Source: Agromyces larvae
GTDB taxonomy: Bacteria > Actinomycetota > Actinomycetes > Actinomycetales > Microbacteriaceae
Reading direction: 5' to 3'
NCBI RefSeq assembly: GCF_022811705.1
Contig: NZ_CP094528.1
Coordinates: 248,001 to 312,000, forward strand
Length of the DNA stretch: 64,000 nt
A model generated the notes under the pieces. The model ran no database searches and had not been told where the DNA came from. It saw nothing but the letters and a program-made list of their open reading frames with translations. The translations under genes were made by a program, and so were the position numbers. This document shows, piece after piece, positions 16,653-26,738 of this stretch (position 1 is the first letter of the stretch; every line of letters begins with the position of its first letter).

Positions 16653-16708
16653 ATGTTACGTCGTGTGACATCCGCCCAGAAGGCCCGTCCTGTTACGCCC
16701 GCGTGAAC
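16653..16708 (-). promoter_or_regulatory. Two tandem TGTTACG-n4/5-GTGA boxes upstream of the copper-storage gene
   Basis: First box 16654-16670 is also an imperfect palindrome (ATGTTAC-n5-GTGACAT, 16653-16671). Second box 16691-16708 reads TGTTACG-n5-GTGAAC. Both are 70-130 bp upstream of the copper-storage start (16580) and downstream of the MFS terminator side, so they more likely serve the copper gene. Confidence 0.35.
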
Positions 16709-16784
16709 CTTTCCCGCTCCGCCGGCCGCGCGACGCCGGGATGTCCCGCACGGCATGCGCCCACCGTGGATCGTCCGCACACGG

Positions 16785-16816
16785 CGGATGCCCCGGGCGA
16801 AAGCCCGGGGCATCCG
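16785..16816 (-). terminator. Strong hairpin terminator after the MHS transporter
   Basis: Perfect 14-bp stem (16785-16798 / 16803-16816) with a GAAA tetraloop, starting 21 bp downstream of the transporter stop on the minus strand. The stem contains GGATGCC/GGCATCC, the word overused throughout the window. Confidence 0.8.
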
Positions 16817-16837
16817 ATCTGCGATGCGCGTACGCGC

Positions 16838-18280
16838 CTACAGCACGGCCGACGACGTGAAGCCCGCGTCCTCGTAGTCGACGTCCTTCGTCTCCTTGCC
16901 GAGCAGGAGCGAGATCAGGGTGAGCACACCCATCGCCGACAGGTAGACGCCGACCAGCCACGGCTCGCCCACCAACGCCCACAGGGCGAGGGCGATGAAC
17001 GGCGCCACGGCCGCGCCGAGGATCGACGACACGTTGTACGCCACGGCCGAGCCGGTGTAGCGCACGTTCGTCGGGAAGAGTTCGGGCAGCAGCGCCCCCA
17101 TCGGGCCGAACGTCGCGCCCATGAGCGTGAACCCGAAGATGAGGAACGCCTGCGCCAGCGCGCCCGCGAAGCGGGGGTCGGCGGCGGGCAGCAGGAACAC
17201 GTTGAACGTGAAGCCGAACACGATGATCGCCGCGGTGACCCAGATCAGCAGGCGCCGGCGGCCGACGGCGTCGGCGATCGGGCCCGACAGCAACGTGAAC
17301 ACGCCGAAGAACACCACGCCGATGATCTGCATCGTCACGAAGTCGGGGTAGGCGAAGCCGCCGCCCGGGTAGAACGCGGCCGGATCGAACGCGGCGCCCG
17401 CGGCGTCGGCCTTGGCCTGAGCGGTCTCGACGTCGGCGGGCTTCGTGCCCCACGCCAGGGTGTAGCTGGTCATCAGGTAGAAGAGCACGTAGGTCGCCAG
17501 CATGAAGAAGGTGCCCAGGATGAGCTCCTTCCAGTGGTACCGGAACACCGTGCCGAGCGGCACCTTGCGCACCGCGCCCTTGGTGGTGACCTTCTCGAAC
17601 GCGCTCGACTCGACGAGCTTCAGACGCACCCAGAGGCCGATGATGACCATGACCGCCGAGAACAGGAACGGCACGCGCCAGCCCCACTCGAGGAACCACT
17701 CGCTCGACGGCGCCAGGAAGTTGATCAGCAGGAACAAGCCGTTGGCGATGATGAAGCCGACCGGCGCGCCCATCTGCGGGAACGTGCCGTACCAGGCGCG
17801 CTTGCCCTCGGGGGCGTTCTCGGTGGCCACGAGCGCGGCGCCCGACCACTCGCCGCCGAGCGCGAAGCCCTGCGCGAGACGCAGCACGAGCAGCGCGAGC
17901 GCGGCGAACCAGCCGATCTGGCCGTACGTCGGCAGCAGGCCGATGATGAACGTCGCGATGCCCATCGTCAGCAGCGAGGCGACGAGCGTCGCCTTGCGGC
18001 CGTGCTTGTCGCCGAAGTGCCCGAACACGACCGCGCCGATCGGACGGGCGACCATGGCCGCACCGAAGACGGCGAACGACGCGAGCAGCGCCGTGGTGGC
18101 GTCGCCGGTCGGGAAGAAGAGGGTCGGGAAGACCAGCACCGCGGCCGTGGCGTAGGCGTAGAAGTCGTAGAACTCGATCGTCGTGCCGATGAGGCTCGCG
18201 AGGATGACCCGGCCGCGCGAGTTCTTCACGGTCGAGGGGGAGGGGGCGGCTGCGGCAGGGGCAGTCTGCGTTGCTGACAT
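16838..18280 (-). CDS. MFS transporter, metabolite:H+ symporter (MHS) type
   Basis: 480 residues from ATG 18280 ('MSATQTAPAAAAPS'). The reading frame is open further upstream but only from antisense-like sequence that lies across a terminator. Twelve membrane spans are visible. MHS hallmarks: 'LIGTTIEFYDFYAYATAA' at the first span, 'GHFGDKHGRKATL' in loop 2-3, 'RLAQGFALGGEWSGAALV', 'PVGFIIANG', and 'LPELFPTNVRYTGSAVAYN'. Family members carry shikimate, alpha-ketoglutarate, proline/betaine or citrate with protons; which one cannot be told. A ~35-residue insert with 'ADVETAQAKADAAGAAFDPA' lies in the loop between spans 7 and 8. Single-gene unit with its own terminator. Confidence 0.88.
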   Translation of the reverse strand: MSATQTAPAAAAPSPSTVKNSRGRVILASLIGTTIEFYDFYAYATAAVLVFPTLFFPTGDATTALLASFAVFGAAMVARPIGAVVFGHFGDKHGRKATLVASLLTMGIATFIIGLLPTYGQIGWFAALALLVLRLAQGFALGGEWSGAALVATENAPEGKRAWYGTFPQMGAPVGFIIANGLFLLINFLAPSSEWFLEWGWRVPFLFSAVMVIIGLWVRLKLVESSAFEKVTTKGAVRKVPLGTVFRYHWKELILGTFFMLATYVLFYLMTSYTLAWGTKPADVETAQAKADAAGAAFDPAAFYPGGGFAYPDFVTMQIIGVVFFGVFTLLSGPIADAVGRRRLLIWVTAAIIVFGFTFNVFLLPAADPRFAGALAQAFLIFGFTLMGATFGPMGALLPELFPTNVRYTGSAVAYNVSSILGAAVAPFIALALWALVGEPWLVGVYLSAMGVLTLISLLLGKETKDVDYEDAGFTSSAVL

Positions 18281-18472
18281 GGGTGACGGATGCTCCGGGG
18301 AAGAGTCGGAGCCGGCACGGAGGCGTCGGTCTGGCGTCGAACCGCGTACGGCGATGGAACGGGTCGCTTGTGGCAACCGCAATAGCCTACGTGAGGGTTC
18401 CGCGTCAATCGCTCGGATGGGGGGGCATCGGCGGCCTCGTGCGACGAGCGGTCGCTCCGGTGCGACGAACGG

Positions 18473-18510
18473 CGGATGCCTCGCGGCCGGCGTCGGCCGC
18501 GAGGCATCCG
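18473..18510 (-). terminator. Hairpin terminator after the four-span membrane protein
   Basis: Perfect 17-bp stem (18473-18489 / 18494-18510), loop GCGT, 16 bp past the stop of the minus-strand gene at 18527. Also carries the GGATGCC word. Confidence 0.8.
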
Positions 18511-18526
18511 TCTGCATCGTCGTCGG

Positions 18527-18880
18527 CTATCGCCAGATGACGCCGAGCCCCGCGTTCAGGAGCGTCAGCACGCCGATCGACCAGAAGATGACCGGCGGAA
18601 CCGAGTCGGTGCGACGCTGGCGCGCCGAACCGATGCCCAGCAGCGCGCCGATCACGATCAGCACGACCAGCTTCACACCGATCTTCACGTAGTTGAGGTC
18701 GTACGAGATGCCCCACGGCGCGGCGAGTGCGAGGCCGGCGACGCCCGCGATGAGCAGGCCCCAGTCCATCAGGCGGGTCACTTTGAACCGACGGCTCACC
18801 GCCTCGACCGCCCAGGCGCCGAACAGCACGGCGAAGCCGATGAGGTGGATGAACACGACGATGTGGCGGAGGGTCTCCAT
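18527..18880 (-). CDS. Four-span membrane protein, unknown function
   Basis: 117 residues with about four hydrophobic segments ('HIVVFIHLIGFAVLFGAWAVE', 'WGLLIAGVAGLALAAPWG', 'IGVKLVVLIVIGALLGIG', 'VIFWSIGVLTLLNAGLGVIW'). The His pair near residues 6 and 12 in span 1 and the overall pattern resemble small actinobacterial integral membrane proteins of unknown role. It lies 77 bp downstream of ribH on the same strand and could be the last gene of the riboflavin transcript, ended by the terminator at 18473. Confidence 0.75.
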   Translation of the reverse strand: METLRHIVVFIHLIGFAVLFGAWAVEAVSRRFKVTRLMDWGLLIAGVAGLALAAPWGISYDLNYVKIGVKLVVLIVIGALLGIGSARQRRTDSVPPVIFWSIGVLTLLNAGLGVIWR

Positions 18881-18957
18881 GCCGCCAGCCTATTTCTACG
18901 CCGTGTCGAGATGCCAATCCTCGATCGCCATCCGCCGGTCGAGAGCGCCGGCGGTCG

Positions 18958-19452
18958 CTACTCGCCCCGCGACAGCGCCCGCAGCGTCAGCGCGGTGACG
19001 ATCGCCGCCTCGGCGGCCTCGCGCCCCTTGTCCTCCTTCGAGCCGGGCAGACCGGCGCGGTCGAGGCCCTGCTGCTCGTCGTCGAGGGTGAGCACCCCGA
19101 ACCCGACCGGCTTGCCGGTGTCGAGCGCGACGCGGGTGAGCCCGTCGGTCGCCGCCGACGACACGTACTCGAAGTGCGGCGTGCCGCCGCGGATGATGAC
19201 CCCCAGCGCGACCACCGCGTCCGCGCCCGCCTCGAGCGCCGCCTTCGCGACGACCGGCAGCTCGAAGCTGCCCGGCACGCGCACGAGCGAGAACGAGGCG
19301 CCGGATGCCTCGAGGGTGCGGGTCGCCCCCGCGATGAGGCCGTCGGTGATCTCGTCGTGCCAGCTTCCGGCGACGATCACGACCTCGAGGCCGGTGCCGT
19401 CGACGTCGTCCTCCGACGGGCTCAGGAACCGGGGTGCACCTTTTCCGCTCAT
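18958..19452 (-). CDS. ribH: 6,7-dimethyl-8-ribityllumazine synthase
   Basis: 164 residues. Condenses 5-amino-6-ribitylaminouracil with 3,4-dihydroxy-2-butanone 4-phosphate. Characteristic segments: '[19 protein letters not shown]', '[17 protein letters not shown]', '[14 protein letters not shown]' (catalytic His in the HFEYV block) and '[20 protein letters not shown]'. The N-terminal ~20 residues are a variable extension. Overlaps the ribBA stop by 4 bases as the fourth gene of the rib operon. Confidence 0.96.
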   Translation of the reverse strand: MSGKGAPRFLSPSEDDVDGTGLEVVIVAGSWHDEITDGLIAGATRTLEASGASFSLVRVPGSFELPVVAKAALEAGADAVVALGVIIRGGTPHFEYVSSAATDGLTRVALDTGKPVGFGVLTLDDEQQGLDRAGLPGSKEDKGREAAEAAIVTALTLRALSRGE

Positions 19453-20750
19453 GAAGCGTGTCCTTCCAACAGGGATTCGGCCGCGGCATCCGCCAGCTGA
19501 CCGTCATCGATCGAATGGCCCATCCGACGCCGCTTGGTGTCGAGGTAGCCCTGGTTGCCCGCGCCGACGCCGACGACGAGCGGCAGCCGCTCGGCCACGC
19601 GGATGCCGCGCTGCTCGAGCTGACGCACCTTCTCGGGATTGTTCGTGAGCAGCCGCACCCGCTCGATGCCGAGGTCGTCGAGGATGGCGCTGGCCGCCGT
19701 GTAGTCGCGGGCGTCGATCGGCAGACCGAGCGCGACGTTCGCATCGAGGGTGTCGAGGCCGTCCTCCTGCAGGCGGTACGCGCGCAGCTTGTTGATGAGT
19801 CCGATGCCCCGGCCCTCGTGGCCGCGCAGGTAGACGACGACCCCGCCGTCGGCGCGGATCGCCTCGAGCGCGGCGTCCAGCTGCGGGCCGCACTCGCACT
19901 TCAGCGACCCGAACGCCTCACCCGTCAGGCACTCGGAGTGCACGCGCACCACCGCACCGGCCGGGTCGGCGGCGGGGTCGCCCGCGATGATCGCCACATG
20001 GTCGGCACCGGTCGACCGATCACGGTAGGCGCGCACCCGGAACTCGCCGTGCACCGTCGGCAGCGTCGTCTCGACCTCGAACAGCACCCGCGACGTCTCG
20101 GCGACGACCTGCGGCACCGGCGCGTCGAGGTCGCGGCCCGCGTGCCACGTCTGCAGGTACTCGATGAGCGCGGCGATCGTCGTCACCGGCAGGCCCTCGC
20201 GGTCGCCGAGCTCGATGAGCTGCGGGAGCCGCATCATCTCGCCGTCGTCGGCGACGAGCTCGCCGATCACGCCCACCGGCGACAGGCCGGCGAGCCGCAT
20301 CAGGTCGACGGCGGCCTCGGTGTGCCCGGCGCGCTCGCGCACGCCGCCGTCGACGGCGCGCAGCGGCAGCACGTGCCCGGGCCGGATGAGCGCGTCGGGC
20401 GTCGACTCGGGGTCGGCGAGCACGCGCAGCGTGTGCGCGCGCTCGCCCGCCGAGATGCCGGTGGAGTTGCGGTTCGCCGCATCGACCGAGATCGTGTACG
20501 CGGTGCCGCGGGCGTCCTCGTTGCGCTCGACCATGGGCGGCAGCTCGAGCCGGTCGGCGAACGCCGCGGGCATCGGCGCGCAGAGGAATCCGCTGGTGTG
20601 CCGCACCATCCAGGCGATCCACTCCTGGGTGGCGAACTCGGCGGCCATGATCGCGTCGCCCTCGTTCTCGCGGGCTTCGTCGTCGGCGACGATCACGGGC
20701 TTGCCGGCGCGCAGCGCGTCGAGCACCTCGGGGATGGCGGCGAGGCTCAT
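19449..20750 (-). CDS. ribBA: Bifunctional 3,4-dihydroxy-2-butanone-4-phosphate synthase / GTP cyclohydrolase II
   Basis: 433 residues from ATG 20750, which overlaps the ribE stop by 4 bases. N-terminal domain (~1-205): '[21 protein letters not shown]' (acidic Mg site), '[11 protein letters not shown]', '[10 protein letters not shown]' and '[14 protein letters not shown]'. C-terminal domain (~210-433): Zn ligands in '[20 protein letters not shown]', '[18 protein letters not shown]' and 'LLTNNPEK'. It therefore supplies both precursors of the pathway, from ribulose 5-phosphate and from GTP. All active-site residues are intact. Confidence 0.96.
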   Translation of the reverse strand: MSLAAIPEVLDALRAGKPVIVADDEARENEGDAIMAAEFATQEWIAWMVRHTSGFLCAPMPAAFADRLELPPMVERNEDARGTAYTISVDAANRNSTGISAGERAHTLRVLADPESTPDALIRPGHVLPLRAVDGGVRERAGHTEAAVDLMRLAGLSPVGVIGELVADDGEMMRLPQLIELGDREGLPVTTIAALIEYLQTWHAGRDLDAPVPQVVAETSRVLFEVETTLPTVHGEFRVRAYRDRSTGADHVAIIAGDPAADPAGAVVRVHSECLTGEAFGSLKCECGPQLDAALEAIRADGGVVVYLRGHEGRGIGLINKLRAYRLQEDGLDTLDANVALGLPIDARDYTAASAILDDLGIERVRLLTNNPEKVRQLEQRGIRVAERLPLVVGVGAGNQGYLDTKRRRMGHSIDDGQLADAAAESLLEGHAS

Positions 20751-21445
20751 GCGGGGCTCCCTTCGACGACGGACGGTTCGGGTGCCGGCGCGCCCGGGGC
20801 GGCCGGGGCGGCCGGCGCACCCGGGGCAGCTGGGGACGACGGCAGCGACCGGTGCGCGTCGAAGCGCAGCATCCGCTCGACCTGCCTGGCCAGGATGTCG
20901 GTCTCGATGTTCACCCGATCGCCGACCGCCCGCTCGCCCAGCGTGGTCGCCGCGAGCGTCTCGGGAATGAGCGAGACCTCGAACCAGTCGTCGCCGACGG
21001 CGCTCACGGTGAGCGAGGCGCCGTCGACCGCGATCGAGCCCTTGTCGACCACGAGCGGCGCGTGCGCGGGATCGAGCGAGAACCGGATGACCCGCCACGC
21101 CTCGCCCGGGCGGATCTCGAGCACCTCGGCGGTGCCGTCGATGTGGCCCTGCACGATGTGCCCGCCGATGCGGTCGCCCACCTTCGCCGCGCGCTCGAGA
21201 TTCACGGCGAGCCCCGCGCGCGCGTCGTCGAGGGTCGACATCGCGAGCGTCTGCGCCATCACATCGGCGGTGAAGGATGCGTCGTCGAAGTCGACGACCG
21301 TGAGGCACACGCCCGACACCGAGATCGAGTCGCCGTGCTTCACCCCCTCGACCGCGAGCGGGCCGCGCACGGTGAGGCGGGCCGCGTCGGCGGTGCGCTC
21401 GACGCGCGTGACCGAGCCTCGCTCTTCGATGATGCCGGTGAACAT
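20747..21445 (-). CDS. ribE: Riboflavin synthase alpha subunit
   Basis: 232 residues. Two tandem lumazine-binding barrels: 'MFTGIIEERGSV' start, 'SISVSGVCLTVV', 'GDRIGGHIVQGHIDGTAEV', then 'GSIAVDGASLTVSAVG' and 'NIETDILARQVERML'. It dismutates two 6,7-dimethyl-8-ribityllumazine molecules to riboflavin. The last ~30 residues are a Pro/Ala/Gly tail ('APGAPAAPAAPGAPAPE') beyond the usual ~200-residue end. It begins 1 bp after the ribD stop. Confidence 0.95.
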   Translation of the reverse strand: MFTGIIEERGSVTRVERTADAARLTVRGPLAVEGVKHGDSISVSGVCLTVVDFDDASFTADVMAQTLAMSTLDDARAGLAVNLERAAKVGDRIGGHIVQGHIDGTAEVLEIRPGEAWRVIRFSLDPAHAPLVVDKGSIAVDGASLTVSAVGDDWFEVSLIPETLAATTLGERAVGDRVNIETDILARQVERMLRFDAHRSLPSSPAAPGAPAAPAAPGAPAPEPSVVEGSPA

Positions 21446-21446
21446 G

Positions 21447-22517
21447 TCAGGTCCCTTCCGTGGGGCTGGCCGAGGGGCGCGGAGCGCGGCTCGGGTTCGG
21501 CCGGGCGACGACGAGCAGGTCGTCGCCGAGCCGGGTGACGTCGGTGAAGTCGTAGCGCCGGGCGTCGGCGATGGTCGCGATGCCGAGATCGGCGACCGCG
21601 AGTCGCGGCCCGCCGAGCAGGGCGGGCGCGAGGTAGACGAGCAGTTCGTCCGCGAGCCCGGCGGCGAGGAACGCGCTCGCGAGCGTCGGGCCGCCTTCGA
21701 CGAAGAGCGACCGGATGCCCCGCTCCGCGAGCAGGTGCAGGTCGGCGACCAGGTCGTGGCCCGAGAGGAGCACCGCGTCGCGCGGGTGCCGCAGCACGGC
21801 CGCGTCGGCGGGCACGGGACGGGTGCCGAACACGACCGGCACGGGCTGGGCGTCGAGGAGGCGCCCGGCGGCGTCGCGAGCGGTGAGGGCGGGGTCGTCG
21901 GCCAGCACGGTGCCGGTGCCGACCGCGATCGCGTCGGCCAGGGCGCGGCGACGATGCACGTCGGCGCGCGCGACCTCACCGGTGATCCACTGCGAACTGC
22001 CGTCGGCGGCCGCAGCCCGCCCGTCGAGGCTGGACGCCCACTTCACGGTCACGTGCGGGCGGCGGTGGCGGGCGGCGAACAGCCAGTCGTCGAGGAACGC
22101 CTCGGCCTCGGCCCCGAGCACCCCGCCGACCACTTCGACGCCGGCGTCGCGCAGGTGCTCGGCACCGCCGGCGGAGTGGTCGCCCGGGTCGCCGACCGCG
22201 TAGACGACGCGGCCGATGCCCGCGTCGAGCAGGGCCACCGCGCAGGGGCCGGTGCGGCCCGTGTGATTGCAGGGCTCGAGGGTGACGACGGCGGTCGCGC
22301 CGCGCGCCTGCCCCGACCGCAGATGCGAGAGCGCGTCGACCTCGGCGTGCGCCGTGCCGGCGCCGCGGTGCCACCCCTCGGCGAGCACGTCGCCCGCCGG
22401 CGAGAGGATGACGCATCCGACCCGCGGGTTGACACCCGCCGCGGGGCCGCGCTCGGCGAGCTCGAGCGCGCGGCGCATCGCCGCGATCTCGATCGCCGTG
22501 GCCTCGTGGGCGGTCAT
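21447..22517 (-). CDS. ribD: Bifunctional diaminohydroxyphosphoribosylaminopyrimidine deaminase / reductase
   Basis: 356 residues from ATG 22517. The deaminase domain has the zinc motif 'HAEVDALSH' and 'TLEPCNHTGRTGPCAVALL'. The reductase domain (~145-356) has 'VKWASSLDGRAA', 'SSQWITGEVARADVHRRRALADAIAVGTGTVLADDP' in pieces and 'FVEGGPTLASAFL'. First gene of ribD-ribE-ribBA-ribH, 83 nt downstream of the FMN riboswitch core. Confidence 0.95.
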   Translation of the reverse strand: MTAHEATAIEIAAMRRALELAERGPAAGVNPRVGCVILSPAGDVLAEGWHRGAGTAHAEVDALSHLRSGQARGATAVVTLEPCNHTGRTGPCAVALLDAGIGRVVYAVGDPGDHSAGGAEHLRDAGVEVVGGVLGAEAEAFLDDWLFAARHRRPHVTVKWASSLDGRAAAADGSSQWITGEVARADVHRRRALADAIAVGTGTVLADDPALTARDAAGRLLDAQPVPVVFGTRPVPADAAVLRHPRDAVLLSGHDLVADLHLLAERGIRSLFVEGGPTLASAFLAAGLADELLVYLAPALLGGPRLAVADLGIATIADARRYDFTDVTRLGDDLLVVARPNPSRAPRPSASPTEGT

Positions 22518-22532
22518 CCCGTCGTTTTCCGT

Positions 22533-22567
22533 TTCCGGCTCCGGGGGCGCCCGGCGTGAAGCCGGAA
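22533..22567 (-). promoter_or_regulatory. Expression-platform hairpin between FMN riboswitch and ribD
   Basis: TTCCGGCT (22533-22540) pairs with AGCCGGAA (22560-22567), continued inside by CCGGG/CCCGG around a GGCG loop with a 5-nt bulge. On the transcript it ends 15 nt before the ribD start codon, next to the GGAAAA that would serve as ribosome-binding site. It could be the terminator or the translation-blocking arm of the switch. Confidence 0.5.
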
Positions 22568-22599
22568 CCGACGGCCGCGCATGCGGTCGCCGACACGTG

Positions 22600-22737
22600 C
22601 GCCTCCCATCCGGACTTTCACCGTCGGTACCGGAATTCCACCGGTTCAACCCCGCACCCCCGGCCGGACGGCCGGACGTGCGACGCTCGCGGACTCTCAC
22701 CGCCGGTTCGGACTTGCACCGACCCCGGAGCACGTTG
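22600..22737 (-). ncRNA. FMN riboswitch (RFN element)
   Basis: Read on the minus strand, the leader contains the conserved RFN blocks in order: the 5' P1 strand and 'CCGGGGTCGGTGCAAGTCC', 'GAACCGGCGGTGAGAGTCCGCG', a variable GC-rich arm, 'GGTGGAATTCCGGTACCGACGGTGAAAGTCCGGATGGGAGG' in pieces. These paired internal-loop signatures are unmistakable for the FMN aptamer. It should lower ribDEBAH expression when FMN is abundant. A TAGAAT -10-like box on the minus strand (22752-22747) would start transcription about 5 nt before the aptamer. The rest of the gene-free stretch 22518-22878 is leader, the hairpin at 22533 and promoter DNA. Confidence 0.97.
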
Positions 22738-22878
22738 CTCGTGTCGATTCTAGGTCAACGCCCGGACGTCCTCGTTATTCCGCGTCATCTCGCCGACGCC
22801 GGGGCTTCTGCCGGGCGATTCCGTACGCGCGACGGTGCCGCGGGCGCCTCCCCCTGCGCTCCCGAACGAGGCGAGGGG

Positions 22879-24180
22879 TCAGCGGCAGGCGCTCGCGGCG
22901 GCGATCTGCGCGTCGGTGGGGCGGCCGTAGGCCTGGATCCCGGCGCCGGGCCGGTCGTACCCCATGCCGATCGCCCACGCGGTCGCCCACATCTCATGAT
23001 CGGTGCCTGCGAACTCGGGGCCGTCGAAGATCGCCCGGCACGCGTCGCGGGTCACCTGGGTGTGACCGACCTCGTGCACCACGACCGCCTCGGCGTCCGG
23101 GTCGCGCCACGCGTCCGCGATCGAGAACGAGAGCGTGATCAACGACCACTCGTCGCCGTCCATCGCGAAATCGGCGGTGCCGGCGAACCATCCGTCGCTC
23201 GGCTTGCCCGCGACCTCGTACGCCCACGCGAAGTCGAGCGCGACCCCGTTCGACAGCGACGCGGCGAACGCCTCGATCTCACCGCGGACGCCGTACGACG
23301 GATCGGCGCGGCGCGCCTGCTCCGCCTCGTGCGACACCCGCAGCGCCTCGACCATCTGCGCCAATTCGGTCAGCACCGGGGCGGTGCCATCGGGCGCACT
23401 GGTGAGGAAGTCGCCGTCGAGCCGGTACTGCAGGTCGAGCCGGGCGCGGTTCGTGGCCGCCGGGTACGCCGCGAGCTGCGCTTCGGCCTGCTCGAACGCG
23501 GTGTCGAAGATGCCGTCGGATGCCTCGTGCACGGCCGTGCGGACGTCTCCGAGTTCGCTCGCGGCCTCGTCGGCGCGGTCGGCCGCGGCGTGCCGGTCGG
23601 GCACGAGCTCGAACAGTCGGGCGATCTCGGCGTACCGCTCCCAGGGGAAGGCGAAGCGGTCGGTTCCGATCAGCCCGGTGTCGGATGCCACGGGCCCCGC
23701 GGGATCGGACGCGAGGGCGTCGCGCAACCGGTCGACGTCGTCGCCGAACGCCGCCGCGTCGGCATCGGGGATGAGCGCCGGCGTGAAGACGGCCTGGAGC
23801 GACTCGGCCCGAAGCAGGTCGGATCCGCCGCGATCGACCTGACGGGCGAAGGCCGCAGACGACTCGTCGAGCCGCCCGGCGGCGACCGACCAGCCCTGCC
23901 AGAACCGGGCGTGCAGCTCCGTCGCGACCACGTGCTGCACGAACCCGGCGAGCCCGAGACCGATGACGGCGGCCGCCACGACGAGCGCCGTGAGCGCGCC
24001 CCGGCGAGCGCGGGGTGCGTGACGCGGCTCGGCGACCGGGGTGCCGGATGCGGCCGCGTCGCCTGCAGGGGTGGCGCTGCCCGGCTGGGCCGCGGGGGTG
24101 CCGGCGGGCGGGGTGTCGGCGGGCGAGGTGTCGGCGGGCTCGGCGTCGAGCGAGCGCTCGACCTCGGTGGCGGGGTCCAT
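22879..24180 (-). CDS. Membrane-anchored protein with HExxH metalloprotease-like motif
   Basis: 433 residues. Residues 1-57 are Pro/Ala/Thr/Asp-rich and probably cytoplasmic; one hydrophobic span follows (~61-85, 'ALTALVVAAAVIGLGLAGFV'), so the bulk is outside the membrane. Near the C-terminus is HEVGH (369-373) with Glu 396 in 'DHEMWATAW' 22 residues later, the spacing used by gluzincin-type zinc sites. A Cys at 381 and another near the C-terminus may form a disulfide. No known family was recognised. The central part is a long helical region. Whether it cleaves peptides is unproven. It lies between the rib operon and a HAD gene, on the same strand, with its own gap. Confidence 0.7.
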   Translation of the reverse strand: MDPATEVERSLDAEPADTSPADTPPAGTPAAQPGSATPAGDAAASGTPVAEPRHAPRARRGALTALVVAAAVIGLGLAGFVQHVVATELHARFWQGWSVAAGRLDESSAAFARQVDRGGSDLLRAESLQAVFTPALIPDADAAAFGDDVDRLRDALASDPAGPVASDTGLIGTDRFAFPWERYAEIARLFELVPDRHAAADRADEAASELGDVRTAVHEASDGIFDTAFEQAEAQLAAYPAATNRARLDLQYRLDGDFLTSAPDGTAPVLTELAQMVEALRVSHEAEQARRADPSYGVRGEIEAFAASLSNGVALDFAWAYEVAGKPSDGWFAGTADFAMDGDEWSLITLSFSIADAWRDPDAEAVVVHEVGHTQVTRDACRAIFDGPEFAGTDHEMWATAWAIGMGYDRPGAGIQAYGRPTDAQIAAASACR

Positions 24181-24247
24181 CGGGTCCTCTCGAGGTGGGC
24201 TGTTCGGGCAGCCTGTCGATGCACGTTATCCGAGCGACGAGACCCGT

Positions 24248-24261
24248 GGGATCACGATCCC
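24248..24261. promoter_or_regulatory. Palindrome upstream of the HExxH protein gene
   Basis: GGGATC-AC-GATCCC, perfect inverted repeat 68 bp upstream of the start at 24180. Thirteen of its bases recur (opposite strand) at 43136-43148 upstream of the second BMP lipoprotein gene. Confidence 0.35.
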
Positions 24262-24374
24262 GTCACACTGTCGGAGCCGCCCCGAGGCCGCGTGCGATGC
24301 CCCTCGACGAGGAGGGCGGTGACCCCGTCTCGCCCCTGCCCTTGCGCCACTTCGGCGCCGTCCGCGCCAGCCGG

Positions 24375-24486
24375 GCTGGCGCACCGCGTGCGTACGTGGC
24401 GCAGCGCGAAGGGGGATCGCGTTGTGCGCCGCCCGTGCCGGCCGAGCTGGCGCACCGCGTGCGTACGTGGCGCAGCGCGAAGGGGG
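24375..24486 (+). repeat. 41-bp direct repeat, two copies (in 355-bp gene-free gap)
   Basis: Copies 24375-24415 and 24446-24486 are identical over 41 bp (beginning GCTGGCGCACCGCGTGCG, ending GCGCAGCGCGAAGGGGG), period 71 bp. Before the first copy, GCGCCAGCC/GGCTGGCGC form a 9-bp stem (24364-24382), and a partly inverted copy of the 3' end (CCCTTGCGCCAC) is at 24339-24350. The rest of the gap 24181-24535 shows no coding signal other than the palindrome at 24248. Confidence 0.9.
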
Positions 24487-24535
24487 GCATCGCGCTCGGC
24501 GCTGCGTCGGCAGGTGTGGTCGAGCGGGCCGGCGT

Positions 24536-25260
24536 TCAGCGGGCGAGCGCGGCCGGCAGCTCGGCGAGGCCGGTGATCTCGAGCACGCCGAGGTCGGCCG
24601 CGCGCGCTGCGTCGGCGGGCTCGACGACCGCGCCGACCCGGTTCAGCCAGACGCCGGTGAGCCCGGCCTCAGCGGCTCCGATGGCGTCGGTGCGCAGCCG
24701 GTCTCCGACGTACGCCGCATCAGCGGGTTCGATGCCGAGCAGCTCGCACGCGTGGTGGAAGATACGCGCGTCGGGCTTCACGATGCCCACCTCGCCGCTC
24801 GCGACGAGCAGGTCGACCAGCCGGTCGAGCCCGACCTGGGCGACCTTGCGCTGTTGGAACTCGAGGTCGCCGTTGGTGATGAGCCCGAACCGGATGTCGC
24901 CGCGCTTCGCGCGCAGGGCGTCGAGGCAGGCGAGTGCATCGTCGTGCAGCGTCCACGCCGCGCGATAGTGCTCGAAGTACGCGGTGAACCACTCGCCGGC
25001 TTCGTCGTCGGTCAGCTCGACCCCGTGCGACGCGGCGAATTCGCGGGCCCGCGCCCGCCGCTGGCCCTCGTAGGCGAGCTCGCCGGCGAGGTAGCGGTGG
25101 TAATGGAGCTCTTCGAGGCGATGCCAGTCGGCGATGGCGGCATCGGCGTCGGGGGTGACGATGCCGACCGCGTCGAGATGGGTCAGGATGCCTCGGGCGA
25201 CCGCGCCCCGGTGGGCGAACAGCGTGTCGTCGAGATCGAACAGCACCGCGGCCGGCAGGG

Positions 25261-25264
<4 letters not shown>
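24536..25264 (-). CDS. HAD-superfamily hydrolase
   Basis: 242 residues from ATG 25264 (overlaps the GNAT stop as ATGA). HAD motif I 'LFDLDDTL', motif II 'LITNGD', motif III Lys in 'VGIVKPDARIF', motif IV 'YVGDRLRTDAIGA'. A helical cap lies between motifs I and II, as in subfamily IA phosphatases (phosphoglycolate phosphatase/YjjG-like nucleotidases). Cytoplasmic; the substrate cannot be told. Coupled to gnat and trpS upstream. Confidence 0.9.

Positions 25265-26738
<1,474 letters not shown>

Noticed and set aside
16281..18517. Plus-strand and extended minus-strand frames over the MHS transporter
   Set aside because: The 79-codon N-terminal extension beyond ATG 18280 crosses the terminator hairpin at 18473-18510 and is Arg/Pro-rich shadow sequence.
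18896..18931. 11-codon frame MAIEDWHLDTA between ribH and the membrane protein gene
   Set aside because: Too short to support as a gene; no conserved context or evident ribosome-binding site.
24371..24490. CRISPR-like direct repeats
   Set aside because: Only two copies, 30-bp spacer of GC-biased non-unique sequence and no cas genes; treated as a simple direct repeat.
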